A stretch of 64,000 nt of DNA from Mytilisepta virgata (Eukaryota > Mollusca > Bivalvia > Mytilida > Mytilidae). The stretch spans positions 90,620,513 through 90,684,512 of the forward strand of contig CM051521.1 of the NCBI GenBank assembly GCA_028015205.1, written 5' to 3'. The translations under genes and the position numbers were made by a program. The notes below the pieces were generated by a model that searched no databases, was not told the origin of the DNA, and saw only the letters and a list, made by a program, of their open reading frames with translations. How positions within the stretch are numbered: the stretch's first letter is position 1; each line of letters opens with the position of its first letter. Shown here piece by piece: positions 1 to 12,628 of the stretch.

Positions 1-984
1 GGTGCAGTATGCCTGGTCTTGGCCCTTGGAACTGGGTTGGCACCATTTGAAGTCAGCTTTCCAAGCATTGTTGAACTTTGTAAAATATTTCTGTTGTTTT
101 GCTCAGGTGTCTTTGAAGACGGAGATAACTGTCGTTTTGGCATTTTGAACACATAATGGTGTGCATAACAAACATTTTGCTTATATGATTTTTCTGTCAG
201 CTTGTGTAGCAAACAGCTCACATTGAGCTGAAACCATTCCTTTTCCCAGTATTTTCATATACAATAAATGTTTTCCTCGGCATCAAAAACTTCCGATAAA
301 TGTTTAGACAACAACATTCCATTTTTCTATCAATGCCGGTATTTATCGGTATTTACCTTTAATCATCCTTGGCGTGTGCCATAAACAGAAGTAATTAATA
401 TACCAACACCTTTTGATTGTTCAATCAAACTATTATCACTTGTTAATTAGCCTTAAGCAAGGATTAAAATCTCCACATGTTGCGTCAGTTACACCGGAAA
501 CGTTCGATAAACTCGTGTTTTTACGACTTCAAAAAAAACTCGGATTTTTACGACTTCAAAAAACTCGGGTTTTTACGATCTCAATGATAAATTTTGTAAA
601 CAAAATAGTAAAAATAGCGACTGAAAAATTTCATTCATGAAATTTTTTCTGCACGGGATTTTTTTCTCTTCAACGGGAGGACGGGAGGGGACCCCTGAAA
701 ACGGGATTATTGTACTCCCGTCGGGAGGTTCACATGTATTAACATAAGTTGTAGTACAATAAGAAGCTATTATAGCCAAATGTGTAGCTCCATAAAAAAG
801 TTATTCTGGTCCCATGTCCCTCTGAATTTTTTCTCTTTCTATGAGCATAAAAGTTATACATTTGTAACCATAATAATTTCAAATATTAAGAGTCTGCTGA
901 CTATGGTAAAATAATACAATATAGAACAATACATGTACTTCCATGATATAACTACCTCTCTAAAAAAAATATATAACATGTTCA
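1..984. other. AT-rich intergenic sequence, no gene seen
   Basis: No convincing coding sequence is visible. At about 517-580 a short unit containing ttttacgacttcaaaaaact is repeated almost three times. At 650-735 there is a small cluster of cgggat/cgggagg words on both strands that can fold back. The short open frames here overlap one another and show no domain. Confidence 0.5.
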
Positions 985-2355
985 TGATCATAATCCTGAT
1001 AATGCAGAAAATAATTTGGGTAAAAATGTAGCTTTTTTTTTTAAAGACATTCTATTTCATTAACAATGTAAAGCTAAAGCAAAGTTTGAATGTCTAATTA
1101 TTTATTAAAAGAATATGTATTTATTTATTCATTATTTATAAAAAAATATATATATGACACTTCGAATCGTGCAAGAAATTTTAATTTCCCCCTAAATAGT
1201 ATTAAACATCTATGAAAATTAAAACTAGTTCATGATATAAAACAAATTAGTAAACATGTGGATGGATATTTATCACCTTTAATCCTGGTAATTAAAACAG
1301 TTACAGTTTTATCACCTATTAATTAACATCCTGTTATCTAGTAATAAAGATCAAACAAAAGTTTTAATCCCTCCAATCAGGTAAATAACAACTTGGCCAT
1401 GCACCTGCCACCTGTGGAGTAAATCAATATACCGGTAACAAAGTCATTAGAAAGGTTTTATGAAAACCAGTTTTGACTGGTATTATAATTCAAATTACAC
1501 AAAGAGCATAAAGTCCCATAACCAATATTAACCAAATTATAACTCTACAAATGTGGGAATTATTTTATAAGTTGAATAATTTTTTTTTATTAAAATCCAT
1601 GAAAATCTTTTATTAAAGTTTTCGGTGTACAGTGCAGTTTCTGCAATGATTCTCTACATATTTTTATTATTACAACAAGGATTGTAAGAAATTACTTATC
1701 CCTCTCTACATATATGTCTCTGATTAAACTAAGAAATTTATTATATTTTTATAAGAAAATTCTGAAATTTTATGAATTTGTCAATTCAATAAAAAAAAAA
1801 AAAACATTACAATTCTACATCAAAATCTATATTACTATTCAGTAACTTATATCACTATTTGTAAAACATCTGTTTTAAAACTATCAATTAATATTGTGTC
1901 TTATATTTGCTTGTTTAAAAAAATAGTGTTTGTTTTTTATTCCTATAAGATGGTCTTCCATTTGTATTTATGTTATACACACCTTTCAAAATATCTTTCA
2001 CTTTCATTCTTTTTATATATATGTATATGGGGGCATTTATTGAAATTTATTGGCTATACTATTATAAATCACTAGCATTGCTGTCTTCATCCATAATATA
2101 TTCCTTCGATCAATGTTAACAAGTTCATGAGTAGCCCGCACTGTACGTCATTTCCGGTCAATCGGGGTCACTCAGCGAGGAAACCCTGTTTCCGGAAATA
2201 GCGCTGATTGGATTTCCCACAGGTAAAAATAATCCAACTTCACTCGCTATTTTCTCCGTTATTACTTGACCAAATTTCATCGTTTTTTGCGTTTTTATAC
2301 GTTTATTTAGTACTATAAAATGAAAATAACTTGCTATAAGCGTTTTAGTTCCACT
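985..2355 (+). mobile_element. Half copy of the THAP/TTAA (Kolobok-like) transposon
   Basis: From about 985 to 2060 and 2110 to 2355 this stretch matches 13391-14460 and 14660-14905 with only scattered substitutions and small indels. Its right end reads ...cgttttagttccact followed by TTAA (2356-2359), the same terminus as the fuller copy. The left terminal repeat and the THAP exon are absent, so about 40% of the element is missing, and the middle spacer differs (about 40 bp here against about 200 bp there). No coding capacity remains. Confidence 0.8.
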
Positions 2356-2359
2356 TTAA

Positions 2360-4759
2360 ACGTAACCAAAAATTTGCGCCAATATTCGCAGTTATTGTAA
2401 CTAAACGGCGAAATCATTGGTAATTTTCTTGGTTGGTTGGAAGGTTTATATTGCGTTGATATATAATGAAAGGAGAAGTTGCACAAAATTGGGAAATATT
2501 GTCCCTTCGTAGAAAATTGTATCATATCCGCAAGCTCATGCGTTATTACATTCTACTCGGTACAATATTTCCCAATATTCATGAAATAACCGCATATTAT
2601 AGTCCTATTAAGTATATATTGCAACAAGTGACTGTACAGACCATTCGCAAGCACCCGTACAGTACACATACAAGCACCTGTACAGTAAGAGAAATGGTGT
2701 GTTTTTTGTTCGCAAGTAATTTGATTCCATTTATGGCAAAATAATTCGTTAAAATTTGGTTTAAGGTATACAAATGAATTACCTTCTAGATAACCTAGAA
2801 AACACCTTCAAATGATCTCAAATGTATTACCGTTTTTAACGTATTCAATGTTTCCAACAATAGATTTAAGAAGCACCGTGATCAAAGGTTGATAAAATAG
2901 ATATTAATCATGTTTGTTAACAAATTTTCATGTACTTTTATAGGCATGTAAACGACCAAGCGTCAAAAGAGGCATACATATCTTAACATTCCATAAAATA
3001 TGTGTAAAATACAAAAATATATTATTGGGTACCAGCGATCTTCGTAGCAAGTGACCGATTCGCCGCTACACAAAATCGCAACTAAAGAAGTGATCAAAAA
3101 ATATTCATTTCCGCTCCCACATTGTGGTAGAGTTTTTCGCTGAAAATAAAATCAAAGTGTCGTTGTGGTTTGAGTTTGCGTATATGTTCCGGTTATTTGT
3201 TATCATGGAATATAATCAATGACGTAATAATTGAATAGGGTTTTCCTCATTCCAAGAATAATCCAGTCGTTATATTCATTAACAGCTTCTTCCCATAACT
3301 CCGTTCTAAAGGTTACTTTCCGGTTCAACGGCAATATTTTCAATAGGCTCAGGCGTTAATGAAGTGATCTAAGTGCCTGGATTATTCGTGTAAGTTCGTC
3401 ATGTGAGATTCAAAAGAATGGTGTTATAGCTTTCACTATGACTCCAGGCGCGCGATACCCATAATAAATCGGTAAGTTTAATATGCCTTTATTTACAAAG
3501 GGAAAGCAACACATCATATTAATTAGAATGTACAATTTATTTAAGTACGAGCCTTAGAAACAGGTAGAAATGCGAGCTGTACCGATCATTTTTACAGTTG
3601 AATTGCATCGAGCACAATAAATTGTATATTTTCCGACAATGTACATAATTGTATCGTTTTATCCCGTAACGTTAAAAATGTTATCTTTTGGGGAGAAATC
3701 GTGAAAATGGCACATTTCTGGCTTAATTTAAGGCGATTTTGGCAAATAATCTGTGAAATATGGCGTTATAAACACTTTGAACCAGAAAATAATACAAACT
3801 TTCGTTGCAAGTGAATACAAGGGATGATATAACGCTACTAGACGAATATTGAAAAAATATTCGTGACACCCATGGGAAAGATTACAGTTTCATGTAGATA
3901 AAAGCAAAATAGCACTGCGTGTAGATTTAAAGAAAAAGTATTTGATGGTAAATAATTTTCATGTGGAGCGAAGTTGAAATATTTATATTAAACTGTAGAC
4001 TATTACATACTTACCATATTGGCGATTGTTCTGAAACGACAAGAGATAAATCAAAATAATAACATGTAGACATAAGGCTACTAAAATAGGTCCAATGAGT
4101 TTTGACCGGGTCCTGAAAAAGGTACTAATAAGAATGGCTACGATTGATCCGTCGGTTCCAGAGAAGAAAATCTTTATTAGAAGATCCTATCTTAAACTAC
4201 TTTTGGAATTATTTCCACTAGAATGAAGAGTGGTGTCTTTATGTATTATCTCGGAATTAGTACCTGATTGCCGAATCCCAGACTGCCGCATTTTTCTGAG
4301 ATCGGTCATTTTACCCTATACCCAGTTTGCCGAACCCATATTGCTAGTTCCCAAATTGCTGACTCCTACTGATTTCGGCTATTTGAAACAACACTATTAC
4401 TTTTTGCTAATAAAAAGGACACTTCTGAATATACGAACAGGACTTATTTTATGTGTTGAACTTTGGACAACAAGCAGAACAATGCAATCTCTGTAATATT
4501 CATTACTATGTATTGAAATAAAACTATTAAAGCACTATATTATTCTAAAAAGTGAAAAAAATTGAAACATGATTGTGGTAAAGCTACATTTTTAGGTTTT
4601 TAGTTATGTTTTATTGTTGTGTATTTAATATATTTTTTTGTTTCAGTATTCATATCATTGCAGGTCTTGATATTTCTGATATTTTGATATGAATTAATAA
4701 TTACCTATTTTAGAATTTCAGAATTACCTCAGTATGTTTTAGTTAAGTAGATTTGTAGT
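2360..4759. other. Intergenic, no supported gene
   Basis: I read this stretch on both strands and found no domain, repeat array or RNA gene. The open frame at 2466-2744 encodes a low-complexity peptide with no recognisable motif. The sequence has a somewhat higher density of CG-containing words than its flanks, so it may be older unique DNA, but that is only an impression. Confidence 0.4.
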
Positions 4760-4797
4760 ATGCTTGTTTTGTTATTTCCTTTATTTGTTATTTTTCA

Positions 4798-5904
4798 GGG
4801 TTCATTCTATCTAAAATATACTCCTAATTTATCAGTTATTGGGGATATGGGATGGAAGCCAACTAGTATCAAGCAATGGTCATGTGTATTAAGAAATTGG
4901 CAAAGATGTACAAAGATGGATAATACACAGTTAAATAAAAAAGTGTTTTTGTGGGCTAATAGATGTTCAGATAGTAGAGTTAAAAACTGGCAATTTAGAG
5001 TGTCAAATTATCTTAGAGATAAGGGTTTAGATTTTTATTGTAATATAGATAATATACTTCAAAAATCAGATATTAAAAAGTTAGAATTTGATAATTTTGA
5101 AGATTTTAAGATAAAATGGGTTTCTGATATTAATGCCATATCTGATGGTAAAAAGTTACGTACATATAAACTTTTTAAAAATCATTTTGGTACTGAGGAA
5201 TATGTTGAAAGGTATATGCCAAATAAATATCGAAGTGCATTGTGTAAATTTAGATGTGGTGTAGCACCCATTAGGATAGAAACTGGTAGATATGAAAGGC
5301 TAGATTTAGCTGAAAGAGTGTGTACTGTTTGTAATAACAATGATATTGAGGATGAGAAACATGTAATCATGAAGTGTACACTGTATGATGATTTAAGAGA
5401 GACTCTATTTTCGGATGCCTCTGATATATGTTCAGATTTTGATAATTTTTCAATTGAAGAAAAATTTTTGTTTTTATTTCAAAATAGTTCTCTGGTTTAT
5501 AAACTTGCCAAAACCTGCTTTGATATTTTAGCTAGGCGCAGTAGTTTTTGGTATAGAGATCGATGATAATTGTGGTGTAATTAGGCCGATTTTATTTTGC
5601 CCTAATTGAGATTTCTTTAAAGTTATCTGATATTTTTTTTTTTAAAAATTTTAAGGAGCATCTTAATCTGATGTTTTAGTGTAAATAGTATGTTTTATTG
5701 TTTTAAGGATCTATAAATCCTTTAAAAAAAAAAAAAAAAGTCTCTCATAACTCTATATAGAGTGGTTCTTACATAAAGTATATTTTATTTTAGATGTGTT
5801 TTAAATCTAAATGAATACAGTTATTTTATATGTGTATGCATATTGTTTTATTAATGTATATGTAAGAAGTGAGACTATAATAAAATATTTGAATCTTTGA
5901 ATCT
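4798..5904 (+). pseudogene. 5'-truncated non-LTR retrotransposon, ORF2 C-terminus
   Basis: The open frame ends at 5566 and encodes about 255 residues of the region downstream of the reverse transcriptase in LINE ORF2 proteins. The diagnostic part is C-terminal: a basic FRCGVAPIRIETGRY stretch, then a Cys-x2-Cys, an acidic IEDEKH, and H-x3-C, the zinc-finger-like tail of CR1/Jockey-group proteins. No endonuclease or RT domain is present. A 3' UTR of about 330 bp follows, containing an A-rich run at 5724-5739, and ends in the short tandem tail TTTGAATC TTTGAATC (5888-5904), typical of elements primed on short 3' repeats. The likely element edge is near 4798; the frame upstream (from 4760) reads into flanking T-rich DNA. 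The insert is a dead-on-arrival 5' truncation, although the frame itself is unbroken, which suggests it is not very old. Confidence 0.8.
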
Positions 5905-5905
5905 C

Positions 5906-6240
5906 TATTCCAACATTTTGATAATTACAGGTAAAAAGGTAAAATTTTGTGTTGGACTAGCAAGAATATTTGTGCAAACAGTTGATTTAGCGTGATTATG
6001 TTATAAAAACATGTACACGTGGGGATAAGTTAATTAAGGTCAACAAAACTAAATGTTGCTTACTAATTAATAAAAAGATAGGTTGTTCAGAATTTTTAAA
6101 GAGAATTAAATTCAATATAATTTAAAAAGTTACACATATGTAACAAATATTGCAACATTAATTCAAGAACTTAAGCACTGTACAAAAAAAAAATAAAAAT
6201 AAATAAAAGATAAATTAAGCACTAAAATATTATTAAAACA
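5906..6240. other. AT-rich spacer, nothing recognised
   Basis: Low-complexity A/T-rich sequence including an A-rich run near 6184-6210. No gene or repeat unit was identified. Confidence 0.4.
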
Positions 6241-6464
6241 GTCTATCACTAGTCCAAGTGGAGAAGATTAGAGGCCGCATCACCAACTGTAGGGTTGTCA
6301 GTTCACCATTCTGTATTCTGATCTTCAGTTTGTCGAGTCTGTCGTCTATCTCTCTGTAGTTCCTTTTCTTGGGAACGTGCTTACTATCGGAAGTAACAGG
6401 GTACATAAGGTGGCAGCTTCTTCGTGGCGAAGTAGTTTTAAAAGAGTAAAGATGTTTGGATGTG
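6241..6464 (-). pseudogene. Short degenerate fragment, possibly transposase C-terminus
   Basis: This small island is visibly richer in G+C than its surroundings and reads well on the minus strand in two adjoining frames. The first frame (about 6464-6375) includes SPHPNIF and LLRHEEAA. The second (about 6410-6245) includes KHVPKKRNYREIDDRLDKLK and a GELTTLQL end. The order (HPN, then a helix with EE, then a basic linker and a long charged helix) resembles the C-terminal tail of MULE/FLYWCH-type transposases in molluscs, broken by one frameshift near 6385. The family assignment is from memory of the pattern only. It could alternatively be one exon of a host gene with a misread base. Confidence 0.35.
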
Positions 6465-6479
6465 GAGACTTTACTATTT

Positions 6480-8670
6480 ATATACTAATTATAATTCTGA
6501 CACATCATTTTTTTAAAGAATTAAAAGCATAAAAAAATTAATAATAAATTTATAACGAAAAATATAAAAAAATACTGCAGTCCTGAAATAGAAATTTTTT
6601 ACTATATACATTTAGCAAGTGTGAATTTTTTTTTGATTCTAATGCGAAAATACTTACAAAATAATTGCAAGACAATTATAAGATTACCTATAAAATAATT
6701 TAACCCTCAAGACCACTGTCACCCAAGCTAGTGATAATTTCTAAAACAACATACTTAACTAAAACAACTCTTATTTTTCTCACCATGTTGGAATAGGTAA
6801 ACTTAAAATGTTGGAATAGTTAGAAGACACCTCCTGGGTATTGATTTTGTTGGAGAAGCCATTATTTGTATTTGGTCTGATTTGATCTGAATTTACTATT
6901 TTCCTGGGTTCATCAGTTTTAATTTACAGGTATGTTTCTAACAAATCCACCAATAGTAGCATTATTCCAATTATTCAAATAGTAAAAAGGTCATTAATTT
7001 TTGAAGGTCTGTGGGATTGGGTTAATTGTAAGTATATTCATATATAAACTTTATATGAACTTTCAATAAATCATGGGTAAGTGACTTTAATCTTAGAAAT
7101 CTGCATAAAACTTATTAAATGTTATAGAAATAGATTAAACAACTGTTTTCATAAATAGGGATAATTTCAGTAAAAAGTATGACAGGTGGATAAGCTTTCC
7201 AATTGAAAAAAATACAGCTTAATTTCATAAAAAAATACCCTGGCACAAAAAGATGCTCAACAAATCTAGTTGTCAGAGAAGTGTTAAACATTCTTCCTGT
7301 TAAGTCCTTTATAATCAAAGTCCTGAAAGCACTGAGGAAAGTGGTCATTTGAAATCTTATTAAAGTTATCTGACCTAATGAAATACAGTTGTCAAAAAGA
7401 TCATGTGTTCTTAGGATTCCGAAAATTTTGTTTTTGCATGAAAGCGTTTAAAGATTGCATTCAAACTTACTTGTGGAATTTATCTTGTATTTTTTACATA
7501 GACTTAGGCAATCTACTTTTATTGAGTTTATTAGACATGTGTAGCGCTACCTAAGACATATCCACTGGAATACCAAATCCAGTACAGGCGATATGGACCT
7601 AAATCAAGAACTTTACTGAAGTCATTCATATTGAATATTGGGTCAACCTGAACCAATTTTATAGTGAATGGTGTCGCATTACTCAAGACATCTTCTCGCC
7701 AAATATCATTGACATACCAAATCTAGGACCGGAGATATTTTAACAAAAGTGTGATGACCAGACAGACAAAGGTAACAATATAGGTTTCCACCAGGTGTTT
7801 GACTCAATTTCCATTTATAGTCACGAGGGCCATTTCATTTTACGTTGTAGCTTATAATTCACAAACAAAACACTTTAACGGTCATTCATACCAAGTTTGA
7901 ATTAATCAGCTCGGAATTTTGCAGGGAAATAGATCTTGGAAGAGATGTTAAAGGACAGATGGACGATTGATACAAACTGATGGGTGAAGCTCACCCTGAC
8001 TTAGTGCGATGAGCTCCCAAAAAAGTCCCATTCTTTGCCAGTATTAACCTATTAACTCACTACATTTTGGGGGGGGGGGGGTGTGTGACTTGTCTTTGTA
8101 AATACAATTAATGTTAAGAACACAGTCATTTTTTAGTTTCCAATATATACATGTACGTTGTCAACTGATCATAAAATATGTTTATTTAAAAGAACTCCGT
8201 AGTTCTAAGACACACGTAGATCTTTGTGAAATGAGATACATTCAGGTTTAACATTGGATACTTTCATACATTAAGCAAGCTTCGTGATTTTTTTTATCTA
8301 ATTGACTGAAAATGTTGTGTCTATTGCATCCTTCTAGATTTTCTCTACATAATCTTAAACTTTATACAAATTGACAAAATGTCTGCATGCTCTCTTAAAT
8401 CATGCTGAAATTATATATCAAAACAAAATAATCTGCTTTCTGTTAATATTCTAGATCCAAGATCTAGTTACTAGTATGTAAATTATTTCAAAGATCTCTA
8501 TTTCAATTTGTTATTTCTATCCTAACACTCTCGGGCTTATTCAACAGGATTTTGGAATATTTTTATAGTTACATAACTGTGGACATGCGGAATGCTCGTT
8601 CAAATGTTTGTTTATAAACAAAGACACGCCAAAGTTCGTTATGATGTGAGTGACCCCCCGATTAAATTTG
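6480..8670. other. Intergenic with decayed array fragments
   Basis: No gene was identified. Between about 7540 and 8030 there are isolated decayed units resembling the bivalve array repeats (phrases such as gatgaccagacagacaaagg and a small GGGTGA/TCACCC hairpin near 7982). A run of twelve G occurs at about 8069-8080. The rest is AT-rich with no structure I can name. Confidence 0.4.
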
Positions 8671-10560
8671 AAACAAGAGGCACAGAAGAGCCTGTATCGA
8701 TTACCTGGATTTAACTTCTCACCTTGAGCAGGACAAACAATTTAAGTGTTGCAGTCAATTTTTCTGATTTTTCTGTAGGGTTCTATGTTAAACTAAGTTC
8801 GGCTGTGGTTGACAGTCCAGGTCAATGGAAAAAATTCTAAAAGAGAACCATCTAAGGACCATTACTGCTCAGTTTTGTTCCAACTGGCTAAGTGGTTTCA
8901 GACAAGAAGATTTTTAAATGAATTTTCCCATAGGGTCCAATATTTATCTAAGTTAGGCCGTGGCAGCCATCTTGGTTGACAATCCGTGTGATCGGACACA
9001 ATTCTGAAAGAGGACCATCTAAGGACCAATGCTGCCAAGTTTAGTTCCAATTGGCTCTGTAGTTTCAGCCGAGAAGATTTTTGAGTGAATTTTCCATAGG
9101 GTCCTATGATAAACTAAGTTCAGCGGTGGCAGCCATCATGGTTCAAAGTCCACGAAATTGGACATATTTCTGAAATAGGACCTCCTAAGGACCATTGCTG
9201 CCAAGTCTGGTTCCAATATGTCAAGTGGTTTCACTCGACATGATTTTTTAATGAATTTTCCCGGCTATGGCGGCCACCTTGGTTGAAAGTCCGGATCATC
9301 CGATGAAATTTTGAAAGAGGACCATGTAAGGACCATTGCTACCAAGTCTAGTTCTAATTGGCTTAGTGGTTTCAGACAAGAAGATTTTTTAGTGAATTTC
9401 CCACGGGGTCCTATATTAAACTAAGTTTGCTGTGACGACCATCTTGGTTCACAGTCCATGAAATCGAACATACTTCTGAAAGAGGACCTCCTAAGGACCA
9501 TTGCTGCTAAGTCTGGTTCCAATATGTCAAGTGGTTTCAGACAAGAAGATTTTTCAATGAATTTTCCCATAGGGCCTTATGTTAAACTAAGTTCGGCTCT
9601 GGCGGCACCGGTTGGTCGGATGAAATTCTGAAAGAGGACCTTCTAAGGACCATTGGTACCAAGTCTTGTTGTAATTGGCTTTGTGGTTTCAAACAAGAAG
9701 ATTTTTTAATGAATTTACCATAGGGTCCTATGTTAAACTAAGTTCGGCTGTGGTTGCCATCTTGGTTCACAGTCCACAAAATCGGACACATTTCTGAAAG
9801 AGGATTTCCTAATGATCATTGCTGCCAAGTCTGGTTTCAACTGGTCAAGTTGTTTCAGACAAGAAGATATTTCAATGAATTTTCCCATAGGGCCCCATGT
9901 TAAACTAAGTTCGGCTGTGGTGGCCATCTTAGGGGTCATCGGACATATTTCTGCAAGAGAACACCCTAAGGATCATTACTGCCAAGTTTGGTTCCAATTG
10001 GCTTTGTAGTTTCATTTTTGAAATTCATCCTCCCTTTTCCCTATTTTTAGTAGCAGCAGCCATGTCGGTTGGAAGTCAGGAATGCCGGACATAATTTTGG
10101 AAAGGGGCCACCCGAGGAATATTCAAACAAAGTTTGGTCACAATTGGGCCAGTGGTTTCAGAAGAAAAGATCTTTAAAGGAAAGTTTACGCCGGATGCCG
10201 TCTTTAAAGGGCAAAAACTTCTATAAAAGGGATCTTACTTTGTTAAACATTTTTGCTGTTTACAGTTTGTCTTTATCTATAATAATATTCAAGATAATAA
10301 CCTAAAACTCCAAAATTTCTTTAAAATTAACAATTCAGGGGCAATAACTCAACAAAGACTTGACCGATTCGCCTGAAGATTTCATGGCAGGTAGATCTTG
10401 ACCTTGTGAACAAAAACGGCAGTTTACCCCTATGTTCTATTTTTAGCAATGGTGGTCATGTTTGATTATGGATCGTAACCTCGGATATAATTTATAAACT
10501 TAATACCCTAAGAAACGTTCACCTAAAGTTTTGAAGTATTTGGCAGAGTATATTTATGCA
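8671..10560 (+). repeat. Hairpin-bounded tandem array, unit about 165 bp
   Basis: The left edge is a hairpin at 8671-8708 (aacaagaggc...agagcctgta). It is followed by about eight diverged units marked by aactaagttcggctgtgg near 8795, 8950, 9116, 9262, 9427, 9592, 9742 and 9909, giving periods of 146-167 bp. Each unit also carries gtttcagacaagaagatttt and gaccattgctgccaag. The right part (10030-10560) changes to a different segment that is the reverse complement of sequence inside the 38.06-39.76 kb element, so both belong to one family. The phrase gccatcttggttgacagtcc encodes nothing. The architecture matches Helentron-associated or pearl-type elements of bivalves (inference). Confidence 0.8.
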
Positions 10561-10760
10561 TATACGAAAATCGAATTCCGTATATACAGAATGTCAAGTA
10601 TACAAAAGAATTCCGTATATACGTAAATCGAATTTCGTATATACATAAGTAGTTCTGTATATACGGAATTCGATTTTCGTATATACATAATTATTTCTGT
10701 ATATACGGAATTCGATTTCTGTGTATACGTTAATCGAATATATACGTAAATAAGTATTTT
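10560..10760. repeat. Palindromic TATATACG cluster
   Basis: Words such as cgtatatacggaattcgatt and their reverse complements alternate about eight times over 200 bp, so the region can fold into several nested hairpins. It lies directly between the 165 bp array and a decayed LINE tail. It looks like a small fold-back element or the decayed terminus of one. Confidence 0.65.
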
Positions 10761-10818
10761 TGACCCTGATTCCGCGCCATATATGTGAGAATATTTACAT
10801 CCTTCATAATTTATAAAA

Positions 10819-11800
10819 ATGAAATGGACAATATATTACAAAATGAAAAAATTAAGTAATGCAGTAAGCTTCTCGTTTGCATGGTCGATTTACTGCAATT
10901 GTGCTTCCGATCCCAAATGTTACATAACAGTTATGAAGAATCCAACAGAATGGGCAGTAGCAATGAAAGTTGGTCGTAAACTCCCACTTTCAAAAACTCA
11001 AACTATAATGTATTTATCAAGACTAAATAATGATGAAATTAACCCTATCATTAAAGAAGCTTTTCTCTTTACAAAAAAATTAGATAACGAGGGAACTTAT
11101 TCGTGGTATACTTATGCAGTTAATGTAGTAAAGGAAACTGAAAATGATTTAAATAAAATTTCAAATTGTAAAACGCTAACAGAAACAAATAAATTTAAAG
11201 ATAAAATTAACATATCTGTTAAAGACCATTATCAAAAACTTGCCTAAAATAAAATACCTACTCTAAATGATAGTAATAAGAATTATTTATATAAATACTT
11301 AAAAAGTGAAAGTAAAGAAAATTTGTACTATTTATCTCACTCAAATAAAGAGAAACGTAAAATAATAACACAATTCAGAATTGTTGATTGAAACAGGGAG
11401 GTAAAAGAAACATTATAAGGGAACAGAGACTTTTTAAGGAATGTAATATTTTAGATGATGAATCACATTTTTTTTCTTCAATTGTAAGATTAATACAACA
11501 TTGAGAGAAACCTTTTAAATTATTTATATAGGAAATTATCATAATATCACTTCCCATAATTATATAAAAAATGGAAAACTATTTTGAATCCATCAACACT
11601 TGATGATATTAAGACAGTAGCGTCTTTTATACAACAGTCATTAGAACTGAGGAAAGGAGACACTTTTAAAAACTGTATTAATATACATATTTTTCCTTTT
11701 TGTGTTATATATGTATATCTGTCTGTATATTTATATGATATATCTGTATTGCTATGGACCAAATGGTCTTTTTGTTCGCAATAAAGTTGAATTGAATATA
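10819..11800 (+). pseudogene. Decayed LINE ORF2 C-terminal fragment
   Basis: The frame from 10819 to 11247 encodes 142 residues typical of the linker between RT and C-terminal finger in CR1-group ORF2 (VGRKLPLSKTQTIMYLSRLN, then SWYTYAVN). After the stop at 11247 the homology continues in shifted frames: LLIETGR near 11383, then EQRLFKECNILDDESHFF near 11422-11480. This is the same Cys-x2-Cys / DDExHF finger seen in the fragment ending at 5566. At least two frameshifts and several stops are present. The 3' end is an AATAAAGTTGAATTGAAT tail at about 11780-11797. The insert is 5'-truncated and clearly dead. Confidence 0.75.
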
Positions 11801-11852
11801 AATAATCGGTAAGGGAGATAACTATTTTTATGCCCCGGGAGATAACTACTTT

Positions 11853-12560
11853 TATGCCCCGTCCACGGATGTGGAAGGGGCATATAGATTTACCCTTGTC
11901 CGTTGTTCCGGCTTGGTTAAGTTTTTGCATTTTGGTCCATTTCTAAGAAACCCATTGAGAGATATCAATGATATTTCACCAATACAATCCCCTTATAAGA
12001 CTGCACACGGACGAGAAAACATTTGGGTCGCGGTTACCTACATTTAATGCATGAGTGATTCCAATAAAGTTTTAACTTTAATTTCATATCCTAGGAATCC
12101 ATGTTGTTATATCAATGATAATTCATCAGTATAATCCTTTTACATAATAAAATGCATTTCCATTATAAGCCACATTTCGTGCATGAGTGACTTGGGTACG
12201 TTTTAGTGTTTAGGTCCATTTCTCAGAAACATATCAATAATATTATACCTATGCATTCATCTTATGTAGTAGAAAAAATCAGAACATATGAGTCACCATA
12301 GCCTATATTTTATGCTTGAGTGACTTTCGTAAAATATTTGCATTTTGGTACATTTTCAAAGAACTTATGACAGTACAAATGTATACTGATGATATTTCAC
12401 AACTACAATAATCTTACATGTATATAGTACAACAAAATTCACGACTTACATTTTATGCTTGAGTGATGATTAAATTTTTGCATTTAGGTGTATTACTAAA
12501 GAACCTATGGCAATGTATTAATGATATTTCAAAAGTAGAAATTTGTACTGTCGGAATCGA
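11853..12560 (+). repeat. Tandem array of ~137 bp with GGGGCATA hairpin edge
   Basis: The left edge is a hairpin at 11853-11884 (tatgccccgtccac, loop ggat, gtggaaggggcata). Five diverged units follow, marked by tttgcattttggtccatttc-like words near 11926, 12069, 12201, 12330 and 12475, with periods of 129-145 bp, each also carrying gcatgagtgact and tatcaatgatattt. No right-end structure is obvious. The family is the 'atgcccc' class of bivalve interspersed arrays. Confidence 0.75.
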
Positions 12561-12628
12561 CAGTGATCCCTGCACCCCTTGTAAGTAGTTGGGCCACTTA
12601 ACTATAGTCAAATATATAAAACCTTTAA

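Noticed and set aside
413..779. Two short overlapping open frames near the left edge
   Set aside because: They lie on simple repeats of ttttacgacttc and cggga words, overlap on opposite strands and show no domain.
9812..10305. Short open frames across the 165-bp array
   Set aside because: They arise periodically from repeat units (phrases such as ggccatcttgg) and are interrupted in sister units.
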